Assembly (NCBI RefSeq): GCF_013166655.1
Contig: NZ_JABKCA010000026.1
Location: forward strand, 1 to 58,747
Reading direction: 5' to 3'
Source of the DNA: Lentimicrobium sp. L6
GTDB taxonomy: Bacteria; Bacteroidota; Bacteroidia; Bacteroidales; UBA12170
DNA length: 58,747 nucleotides
Below, piece by piece: positions 36,115 to 43,887 of this stretch (the first letter of the stretch is position 1; every line of letters starts with the position of its first letter). The position numbers were made by a program, and so were the translations under genes. Below the pieces are notes generated by a model that was not told where the DNA came from, made no database searches, and saw only the letters and a list, made by a program, of their open reading frames with translations.

Positions 36115-37335
36115 ATGAAAACAAAATTAATTTTTGCTGCACTATTTTGGGGATTAATAACAACAAGTTCATTTTCTCAGGCAATTGTATGGAACCCCAA
36201 AGCTGAACTTCCGGCCCAAATATATAGTGGATCAGCTGTTAGTTGTCAGGGTAAAGTTTACTTTATCGGTGGACAAATAGATATAGGATCCACTGATTAT
36301 ATTGTGTCAAATATGATTTTCGAATATGATTTGGCAACGGATGAGTGGATTGAAAAACCCAATATGCCGACAGCACGCTATAATCTTGGCGTTGCCGCAG
36401 TTGATGGTAAAATTTATGCCATAGGCGGTGATAGTTTTCTTGATAAAAATGAAATGTATGACCCTACGACAGAAACCTGGCAAACACTCACTCCTATGCC
36501 CACAGCCCGGCAACATATAAAAGCCGCCGTTGTAAATGGTAAAATATATATTATCGGTGGATTATTGGTCAACTATTCGCAAGTTTCATCCAAGAATGAA
36601 GTATATGACCCACAAACAGATACATGGGAAGAGATGGCTCCTATTCCTACACCAAAACACAACTATGCAAGCATGGTTTACAATGATAAAATCTATATTT
36701 TTGGAGGAAGCACACAGAATGGCGGAAATGTTTGGGTTCAAACATCCACTGTAGAAGTGTATGATCCGTCTACTAACACTTGGGATACTTCTGTCTCGCT
36801 ACCTTCTGTCAGGTTTAATCCCGGAATAGGCTTCCTCAACAATAAGATCATCATTACTGGCGGTATTTCAGGTAATGAAACTTTAAGTGATGTTGATGTT
36901 TTTGATCCTGTATCGAACACCTGGAGCGAAGGTACTTCTCTACCTATGCAAATCGTTGCCATGGGCTCTACAACTTTAAATAACAAAATCTACATTATAG
37001 GAGGCTCGAATGGACCGGGAGCTTGGATTGGATATAATTCGGTTTATGAAGGAGCTTTTGATGAATCAACTGGAACTGACCAAATAGCAAATATGGAAAA
37101 TCATTTTAAACTGTATCCAAATCCTACGAAAGACTATTGTGAGATAAAGTACGATGGGGCTAAAATTGAGTCGGTTTTAATAATGAATGCTCAAGGAACC
37201 GTCGTTTACACTAAGAAATTAATTATGCTTCATCCGAGAATTAATGTTTCCGAATTAAACGATGGATTTTATTATGTAAAAATCCATACAACAGACAATG
37301 AAGTATATACGTCGAAATTGCTTAAGATCCAATAA
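36115..37335 (+). CDS. Secreted Kelch-repeat protein with type IX sorting domain
   Basis: A 406-residue protein with a signal peptide (1-22), six Kelch blades (for example KIYAIGGDSF, KIYIIGGLLV, KIYIFGGSTQ, KIIITGGISG, KIYIIGGSNG) and a C-terminal Por/type IX sorting domain from about 332, starting KLYPNPTKD and ending TSKLLKIQ. It is a paralogue of the Kelch protein at 29340, with the same mature start (AIVW/TIVW) and PTARQHI block, but is extended for surface or extracellular delivery. Kelch propellers bind ligands; no enzymatic activity can be assigned. Confidence 0.9.
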   Translation: MKTKLIFAALFWGLITTSSFSQAIVWNPKAELPAQIYSGSAVSCQGKVYFIGGQIDIGSTDYIVSNMIFEYDLATDEWIEKPNMPTARYNLGVAAVDGKIYAIGGDSFLDKNEMYDPTTETWQTLTPMPTARQHIKAAVVNGKIYIIGGLLVNYSQVSSKNEVYDPQTDTWEEMAPIPTPKHNYASMVYNDKIYIFGGSTQNGGNVWVQTSTVEVYDPSTNTWDTSVSLPSVRFNPGIGFLNNKIIITGGISGNETLSDVDVFDPVSNTWSEGTSLPMQIVAMGSTTLNNKIYIIGGSNGPGAWIGYNSVYEGAFDESTGTDQIANMENHFKLYPNPTKDYCEIKYDGAKIESVLIMNAQGTVVYTKKLIMLHPRINVSELNDGFYYVKIHTTDNEVYTSKLLKIQ

Positions 37336-37471
37336 ATCTCATTGCAAATTTGACCGTGTTGAGTTGCAATATGGCTTGTTATTGGTTTTTAGAGTTTCTC
37401 AAAATAAAACCATAAAATATTGAAATACTAAAGAATGAATTGATCATATTAATAAATAGAACTAAATCAAC

Positions 37472-38533
37472 ATGAAGAAAATACATTTACTAATAACAGC
37501 AGCACTCCTCCTGGTATGCATTCAAAATTCGCATGCACAAAACATTCTGGAAAGACCTTATAAACCTTTGGACAAAGAATTTCTTAGTTTCACAAAAATG
37601 CTTAAAGAAGTAGATGAAACTGACTATCTGAAATCCATAGATTTATGTACGAAGGCCCTTGATCAATTTAAGGATATGAATATTAGAAATAATCTGATAT
37701 TTTGGGAATTATCCTTCCATTATGCGAGTTTGAAACAATACGATAAATGCCTGGAAATACTAAAACTCGGGCAGGATGAAGGCTTGTTCTATTATACAAG
37801 AACAGGCGATCGTGCTTTTCCTCCTTATCTCAAAGAATTAGAGAAACTTCATGGATATGAGGCATTGATGGCGAAAAATAAGGAGCTTATGGATGCGGCT
37901 AATCGGCATAAAGCTTATGAATTTATGGTTCAGCTTCCAACAGACTATAATAAAAATGAAACCTATCCTTTGATGTTTATAATGCATGGTGGGATTGGAA
38001 ACATTCCCAATTCACAGTTCAAGTATATCTCAGAAAAGCTGGAAAAAGATTTTATTGTAGCCTATAGCCAGGGAGATGTTTTTTTGGGTTCATTTTCCAA
38101 AGCTTATGACCATGAAAATTGGGAAGCCCCATTAGTAAATATTTATCAGGAGATCATTTCAAAATATGCGGTCGACACCACTCAAGTCATCATAGCTGGG
38201 CCTTCTGCCGGTGGCTATCGCTCTTTAATACTCGGACTCAACAATAGCGTTCCTGCCAAAGGATTGCTCTTGTCTTTTGCCGTATACCCAATCGAGTTAG
38301 ACAGTACATTATTTTTAAATGCGGCAGAGAGAGGACTTAAGGTAGCACTGCTTTGCGGGGAGAATGATTGGGCCATTCAACAACAAAAGAAACTAGGATA
38401 TTTATTAGATCAATACGGAATAAGGAATCGGTTTGTGGTCTTCCCGGAAATTGGTCATGGATTCCCCGAAAACTGGCCCTACTATTTAGACACTTCTGTT
38501 GATTTTATTTTAAAAGAAGATGAAAATAATTAA
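37472..38533 (+). CDS. Exported alpha/beta-hydrolase with helical N-terminal domain
   Basis: A 353-residue protein with a signal peptide (1-22). Residues 35-145 are helical and TPR-like (YLKSIDLCTKALDQF, YDKCLEILKLGQDEG). The rest is an alpha/beta-hydrolase with oxyanion HGG (172-174), nucleophile elbow GPSAGG (Ser245), acid Asp299 in GENDW and His329 in IGHGFP. It probably acts as an esterase or peptidase in the periplasm. It is 136 bp after the second Kelch gene, so it may have its own promoter, and is followed by a PD40 lipoprotein after 67 bp. Confidence 0.87.
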   Translation: MKKIHLLITAALLLVCIQNSHAQNILERPYKPLDKEFLSFTKMLKEVDETDYLKSIDLCTKALDQFKDMNIRNNLIFWELSFHYASLKQYDKCLEILKLGQDEGLFYYTRTGDRAFPPYLKELEKLHGYEALMAKNKELMDAANRHKAYEFMVQLPTDYNKNETYPLMFIMHGGIGNIPNSQFKYISEKLEKDFIVAYSQGDVFLGSFSKAYDHENWEAPLVNIYQEIISKYAVDTTQVIIAGPSAGGYRSLILGLNNSVPAKGLLLSFAVYPIELDSTLFLNAAERGLKVALLCGENDWAIQQQKKLGYLLDQYGIRNRFVVFPEIGHGFPENWPYYLDTSVDFILKEDENN

Positions 38534-38600
38534 TTGAGAATATGAGAAAATCTGTTCAATTGGTGAATAAGTAAAAACGAAAATTAATAAAGATAAAGTC

Positions 38601-39608
38601 ATGAAAAACCATTTTTTTATTTTAATACTATTTATTGCAATGGGATGTAATGTTGAGCAAAAGGATAATGAAAACGAAGAAGCTGAATTTCCTAAATTAA
38701 CGGGTAAATATATGGGGCAAAAAGAGCCGGAGCTTTCTCCTGAAATATTTGCTCCCAATATTGTATCTACCGGAATGTCAGAATTAAATGCTTGTTTTTC
38801 CCCAGACTATACAGCGTTTTTCTTCTCTGTCGTTATGCCAGGCAACAATTTTGTGATTATGTCCATGAAATACGATGGTCAGCAATGGTCAGCACCAGAA
38901 GTAGCCAATTTTTCGGGTGAATACTCCGAAGCAGACCCTTTTATTACAGCCGATGGGAAATGGTTGTACTATGTATCCAAACGCCCCACCGACAGCTTAC
39001 AAATCCCCAAAACAGACTGGGATATTTGGCGTGTTGAAAATATCAATGGAGAATGGGCTAAGCCTGAACATTTGGAATCAGATATAAATTCAGATAAGGA
39101 TGACATTTATCCCAGCTTAACAAAGGAAGGAACTTTATACTTTTCATCGGGAAGAGGAGGCGGAAATAACCGGGATATTTATTACGCCAGGAGTAATGGT
39201 AGTGGTTTTGAACCAAGCGTAAAATTAAATGATACGATTAATAAATATTGGGAAGGAGATATTTATATTTCACCAAATGAAGATTATATGATTTTCAGAA
39301 CCTATGGCAGACCTACCGGTAATGGCTTGTACATCACATTCAATAGCGAGGGCGAATGGAGTATTCCTCAAAATATGGGGGAAGAAATTAATAAGACCGG
39401 TGGTGAATTTTGCCCAATGGTTGATCCGGACGGGAAGTATTTTTTCTTTACATCAAGCCATATTATAGCAAAGAATGAATCAGACAAGAAACTGACTTAT
39501 CAAAAAGTGATGGATGATTTTATCAACTCATACAAACATCCGGGTATGGGTAGAAATGATATTTATTGGGTGGATGCTAAGATCATAGATAATTATCGAA
39601 TAAATTGA
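38601..39608 (+). CDS. PD40 beta-propeller lipoprotein
   Basis: A 335-residue lipoprotein with lipobox Cys16 (FIAMGC). A short acidic linker leads into one PD40 module opening YMGQKEPELSPEIFAPNIVS. This is the most diverged opening of the set, keeping only the EIFAPNIVS part well. Blades carry DPDGKYFFF-type motifs and the module ends DIYWVDAKIIDNYR. It is likely anchored to the inner or outer membrane facing the periplasm or surface, where the propeller would bind a ligand. Thirty bases after its stop lies a start-like ATG that leads only into the broken TPR remnant. Confidence 0.88.
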   Translation: MKNHFFILILFIAMGCNVEQKDNENEEAEFPKLTGKYMGQKEPELSPEIFAPNIVSTGMSELNACFSPDYTAFFFSVVMPGNNFVIMSMKYDGQQWSAPEVANFSGEYSEADPFITADGKWLYYVSKRPTDSLQIPKTDWDIWRVENINGEWAKPEHLESDINSDKDDIYPSLTKEGTLYFSSGRGGGNNRDIYYARSNGSGFEPSVKLNDTINKYWEGDIYISPNEDYMIFRTYGRPTGNGLYITFNSEGEWSIPQNMGEEINKTGGEFCPMVDPDGKYFFFTSSHIIAKNESDKKLTYQKVMDDFINSYKHPGMGRNDIYWVDAKIIDNYRIN

Positions 39609-39638
39609 TGAAATTAAAACACTAAAAAACATTAAACA

Positions 39639-39981
39639 ATGAGAAAAACTAACAGAATTGCTGGATGAAGGGAAAACCATTGATGAAATAGTACTTTTTG
39701 TCAAGAATGAGGATGTGCTGACAACTCAGTATGATCTACGTGAAACCTGGTTTAATCACTTTGGATATAATCTGATGAACGAAGAAAAAAAGAATGACGC
39801 TTTAAAAATCTTCAAATTAAACACAGAATTATACCCTAACGAATACAATACTATTGACAGTTATGGAGATTGCCTTTTACAGCTAGGTGACAAAGAAAAC
39901 GCCATTAAAGCCTATAAAAAATCTTTAGAATTAAACCCCAAACATGAAAATGCTAAAAAAGTATTGTCGGAACTGGAATAA
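39639..39981 (+). pseudogene. C-terminal TPR remnant of a larger protein
   Basis: An ATG at 39639 (MRKTNRIAG) hits a stop after nine codons. In another frame, open from 39643, a coding stretch reads EKLTELLDEGKTIDEI and then a TPR tail (YPNEYNTIDSYGDCLLQLGD, AIKAYKKSLELNPKHE). Such tails end many Bacteroidota hydrolases, and the same pattern closes the esterase at 46702. The gene body is missing, so this looks like an internal deletion joining the start region to the 3' end out of frame. A TTG at 39658 could in principle start a 107-residue TPR protein. Confidence 0.6.
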
Positions 39982-40199
39982 CAGAATATAGCTATGGAAA
40001 AACGGAAATTTATTGGGGGGAATGCAGAGATTCTTAATAAATAAGATTTGATTACTTAAAAATGAAATAATCTAGAATAAGTATTCTGGATAAATAAGCG
40101 ATTTTGAGTATGTCAACAATTCTCAGCTATCAAAATATAAGGAAATAAAAAAATTACTATTAGTGAAAAAATAGATTTAACAAAAAAAATCAAATCGAA

Positions 40200-42023
40200 A
40201 TGAAAAAACAAATATTTATTTTATTAGCAGCACTTATATGTAGTCAAACTATAATTTTTTCTCAAGTAGATGAAGATTTTTACGTAGGCGAAAAACTTTC
40301 TTACGAATCTGAAATATTTGAAGAAACGAGAGAACTGTTTGTTAGTATGCCGGCAGATTATGACTCATTGAATTCTTACCCCGTTCTATACATATTATTT
40401 CCAAAATATAGTTTTTATCGTGCTAAAGCAGCAGCAAGATATTTAGAAGGGAGTAATGGGATACCAGGAATGATCTTAATTGGTATTTGTGAAAAAGATG
40501 GGGCTGAAGTTTTTCCTTTTGAAAATAGACGTTATCGAGGGCAAGGGTTTAAAGGAGACGAGTTCTTAAATTCCATTAAGAATGAGGTAATTCCTTTTGT
40601 GGAAAATAAATATTTGACCGATTCATTGCGAATTTTGGCAGGATTTTCAAATAGTGCAATGTTTGCTAATTATATCATGGTAAAGGAACCAGATTTGTTT
40701 ACTTCCTACATATTTAGTAGCCCAATGATTGGTTGGGGAGATAATTTTGTGCTTCGACAAACAACAGAGTTTTTTAATAGTATATATCATTTTAATAAAA
40801 CCGTTTATGTTATTTATGGAGAAAATGATTACGATCATGTGCTTAATCCAATGCCTGCCTATAAAAAACTATTTTCAAATAAAGCACCTGAGGGTTTAAA
40901 ATGGAAAATAGATGTTTTAGAAGATGAAGGGCATGTACCATTTATTGATGTGTATAATGGCATAGCTTATACATTTAAAGAATTAGGATACAAGCCACAA
41001 GAATCAATATTTAATGCTTGTACAGATGGTGATTATGAAACTGTTGAAAAGATACTTGCAGAAAATGTTACTTGGGTTGATTCAACTATTAGCGGAACGG
41101 CTACGCTTTTGATAATAGCATCCTATTATGGGCATGATAGTATAGTAAGGCTGTTATTAGATAACAATGCTGATATAAATTTCCGAGTGTCGAGTAATGG
41201 CTATAATTCATTGCAATATGCATTATTTACTAATAAATTATCTACCATTCAATTGTTAATAGATAAGGGTATCGATGTAAATAATTCTGATAATAACCAG
41301 CAGACGGCTCTTCACTTGGCTTTGAACAGGAGATCATACAAAGTATATGACGCACTTATGGCTGCAAATTGTGATATGAATGCTCAGTATTCAAATGGAA
41401 ATACAGCCTTGCATTATTCAATTGAAAACAATTTAGATAGTATTAGCAAATGTTTAATTGATGCAGGTGCTGATTTGAAACTTCTGAATAACAATAAAGA
41501 ATCAGCGTTATTTATTGCCATTGAAAATAATAATCGTGATTTAGTTGATTTACTACAACAGAAAGGATCAAAATTACCGCAAGACAAACAGAAGAAGAAT
41601 GAGCTTCTTCAATTTGCCGTTAAAAATAAATTTCAAGCCATTGCAGCAGAGCTTCTTGAAAATGGGGCAGAATTATCGGGTATCGACAGTAAGGGGAGAA
41701 ATTTATTGCATCTTGCTGCAATAGGAGGAAATCTTGAATGGGTAAATAAACTCCTTGATAAAGAATTTGATGTGAATGTTGTCGATAGTTTGAATAGAAC
41801 AGCTTTGCACTATTCGGCCGAGCAAAATAATATTGATATAGCCAAATTATTGGTGAAAAATGGAGCAGATATACATAAATTGGATTATACAAATAGAACA
41901 GCTTTGGCATTGGCAAATGATTGGGGGAGCACTAAAGTATCTAAATTTTTGATGGATAATGGAGCAAGTGTTTTTAATTCTGATATTATTGAATTAGAAG
42001 GAGCAGGTAATGAAAAAATCTGA
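40200..42023 (+). CDS. Exported esterase-like hydrolase fused to ankyrin repeats
   Basis: A 607-residue protein with a signal peptide (1-21). Residues 30-265 form an esterase-D/Fes-like alpha/beta-hydrolase: nucleophile elbow GFSNS (Ser150, last Gly replaced by Ser), YGENDYDHV (about 206-214) and catalytic-type His245 in DEGHVPF. From about 268 to 597 there are about ten ankyrin repeats (for example TALHLALNRRSYKVYDALMA, NRTALHYSAEQNNIDIAKLL). Ankyrin arrays are mainly protein-binding, so the fusion may tether the hydrolase to a partner. Its stop overlaps the next gene by 14 bp, so translation is probably coupled to that MBL protein. Confidence 0.88.
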   Translation: MKKQIFILLAALICSQTIIFSQVDEDFYVGEKLSYESEIFEETRELFVSMPADYDSLNSYPVLYILFPKYSFYRAKAAARYLEGSNGIPGMILIGICEKDGAEVFPFENRRYRGQGFKGDEFLNSIKNEVIPFVENKYLTDSLRILAGFSNSAMFANYIMVKEPDLFTSYIFSSPMIGWGDNFVLRQTTEFFNSIYHFNKTVYVIYGENDYDHVLNPMPAYKKLFSNKAPEGLKWKIDVLEDEGHVPFIDVYNGIAYTFKELGYKPQESIFNACTDGDYETVEKILAENVTWVDSTISGTATLLIIASYYGHDSIVRLLLDNNADINFRVSSNGYNSLQYALFTNKLSTIQLLIDKGIDVNNSDNNQQTALHLALNRRSYKVYDALMAANCDMNAQYSNGNTALHYSIENNLDSISKCLIDAGADLKLLNNNKESALFIAIENNNRDLVDLLQQKGSKLPQDKQKKNELLQFAVKNKFQAIAAELLENGAELSGIDSKGRNLLHLAAIGGNLEWVNKLLDKEFDVNVVDSLNRTALHYSAEQNNIDIAKLLVKNGADIHKLDYTNRTALALANDWGSTKVSKFLMDNGASVFNSDIIELEGAGNEKI

Positions 42024-42813
42024 GATTAAAGTTACCTATATAGCTAATATGGGATTTATGGTTTCATCTGCATCAAAAACAGTATTAATTGATGCCCTTT
42101 TTGACGAAGATTTTGGTTCTTATTCATTGCCATCAAAACAAATTGTAGAAAAGATCAATCAATTAGAGAAACCTTTTAACTCTGTTGATCTTATGCTTGT
42201 TACACATGATAATGGAGATCACTTCTCGACTAACATGGTGGCTGAGTATTTAACGAAAAACAAAAAAGCAAAAATAATATGTAATAAAAGCGTTTCGTCG
42301 AAATTGAAGGAAAATAAAAATAGTAAAGTTGATAGCTCGCGAATTGTTGGAATTACTCCTGAAATGTATAAGTCTGTTGACACTAAGGTTAATGGTATTG
42401 AAATAAAAGTTTTGAGGTTAAGACATAGTGAAGGAGATGGACGAACTGAAAATATTGGATTTTTATTTGATTTGGATGGGATGAAAGTATTGCATGTTGG
42501 AGATGCTACGGGAGGAGTTTGGAAAGGAGCTGTTGTTAATGGAATTGAAGAATATGATGCAGTAGGTCTTAAAAATATGCAAATTGATGTGGCCATTTTA
42601 AACAGAGGATCCTTATGGGGCATTGATGCTCCCGGGATCGAAATTATTGAGAAATATATAAAACCGAAACACATTATTCTTGGTCACTTTTCAATAGGCA
42701 ACAAAGATGGTGAAGACGAGGTTATTCAAACTATAGAGAAATTAAAAGATAGTTTGCCAGGTGTCACAATTCTTGAAGAGTCAATGCAAAACATTATTAT
42801 CAAAAATAATTGA
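42010..42813 (+). CDS. MBL-fold protein with altered metal motif
   Basis: A 267-residue UlaG-like metallo-beta-lactamase fold with no signal peptide. The usual THxHxDH motif reads THDNGDH (His66, Asn68, Asp70, His71), so the second metal-binding His is replaced by Asn. Later motifs remain: LHVGDATG (about 162-169) and ILGHFS (about 227-232). It is similar to the MBL half of the fusion at 30999 (shared LIDALF and LPxKxxxKIN-type region). Either the binuclear site is changed to a mononuclear or different metal site, or activity is reduced. The start overlaps the ankyrin-esterase gene by 14 bp. Cytoplasmic location is inferred. Confidence 0.85.
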   Translation: MKKSEIKVTYIANMGFMVSSASKTVLIDALFDEDFGSYSLPSKQIVEKINQLEKPFNSVDLMLVTHDNGDHFSTNMVAEYLTKNKKAKIICNKSVSSKLKENKNSKVDSSRIVGITPEMYKSVDTKVNGIEIKVLRLRHSEGDGRTENIGFLFDLDGMKVLHVGDATGGVWKGAVVNGIEEYDAVGLKNMQIDVAILNRGSLWGIDAPGIEIIEKYIKPKHIILGHFSIGNKDGEDEVIQTIEKLKDSLPGVTILEESMQNIIIKNN

Positions 42814-42961
42814 CGGCCAAAAAAAAGTAGTATTGAAAATCCAAACTAAATAATTCATCAAAATGAAACAAGCATGATTAAAATAGTTATTAATCTCACA
42901 CGACAATGATTATTTTATATCATGCGGTTCCATCTGACCAATAAAAACAAAAAAAAAACAG

Positions 42962-43873
42962 ATGAAAAATATTCCATTACTAATACTAGTAACCTTTATA
43001 TGGGTTAGTTGTACTCAAACAGAAGAAAACTTTCTTGAATCAAAAGATGCCTATTTTGGACTTACCCCTCCTGGCTTAACTCCTGAAGTCTTTGCCCCTG
43101 GTATCGTTTCCGATACTAGTTGGCGTGAGCATTGTCAGTTGGCAATTTCGCCTAATGGTGATGAAATTTACTGGTCGAAATTTGCAAATGATGTTACTGA
43201 GCAGATCTATTTCTCTAAATTTATAAATAATAAATGGACAAAAGCGAAACTAGCAGATTTTATAAAGGACGATTTAACGCTTGTGAATGGCCAGCCTACT
43301 TTCTCTCCCGACGGAAACAAATTGTTCTTCTATTCCAGAAATCGCCCTGGCGGTTTTGGCTATATAGATGCCTGGTATGTTGAAAGAACGGAAACTGGAT
43401 GGAGCAAACCCATCAATGCAGGAAAACCATATAATTCAGAAAAAGATGACCGTCCACCAATAATTACTAAATTGGGTAATGCATATAATATGGGAAGGGA
43501 TTTCATTAATAATAAAGAAGAATTTCTCAAATTCAATTATGCTGACGGTAAATTTTCTGATCCAAAAACAGTGAGTATTTATAAGGATTTTTCATCTTGG
43601 TGGCCATTGTTTATTTCACCGGATGAAAGCTATATTATTTTTCCTTCAAATCATGAAAGTGGTTTTGGTGGTCTTGATTTGTATATCAGTTTTAAAGACA
43701 AAAATGATAATTGGGGACATCCAATAAATATGGGAGCTGAGATTAACTCTAATCTAACTGAACGTTTTCCTGTCGTATCTCCTGATGGAAAGTATCTGTT
43801 TTTTATGCGGCATACAAAAACCTGGGATATTTTTTGGGTGAGTGCAAAAATAATTGATCGAATAAGAAAATAA
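42962..43873 (+). CDS. PD40 beta-propeller lipoprotein
   Basis: A 303-residue lipoprotein with lipobox Cys17 (FIWVSC). It carries a single PD40 module opening YFGLTPPGLTPEVFAPGIVS, with blades such as FSPDGNKLFFYSRNRPGGFG and VSPDGKYLFFMR, ending DIFWVSAKIIDRIRK. The segment ESKDAYFGLTPPGL is repeated almost exactly in the next gene (43888), showing that the two modules share recent ancestry. It is probably a membrane-anchored ligand-binding propeller. The gap to the previous gene is 148 bp and to the next only 14 bp. Confidence 0.9.
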   Translation: MKNIPLLILVTFIWVSCTQTEENFLESKDAYFGLTPPGLTPEVFAPGIVSDTSWREHCQLAISPNGDEIYWSKFANDVTEQIYFSKFINNKWTKAKLADFIKDDLTLVNGQPTFSPDGNKLFFYSRNRPGGFGYIDAWYVERTETGWSKPINAGKPYNSEKDDRPPIITKLGNAYNMGRDFINNKEEFLKFNYADGKFSDPKTVSIYKDFSSWWPLFISPDESYIIFPSNHESGFGGLDLYISFKDKNDNWGHPINMGAEINSNLTERFPVVSPDGKYLFFMRHTKTWDIFWVSAKIIDRIRK

Positions 43874-43887
43874 ATAATGACACAATT

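Noticed and set aside
42219-42674. Long antisense ORFs within genes (also 35153-35626, 49256-49705, 56493-56897, 2647-3105)
   Set aside because: Each lies wholly inside a well-supported + strand gene and has no family resemblance.
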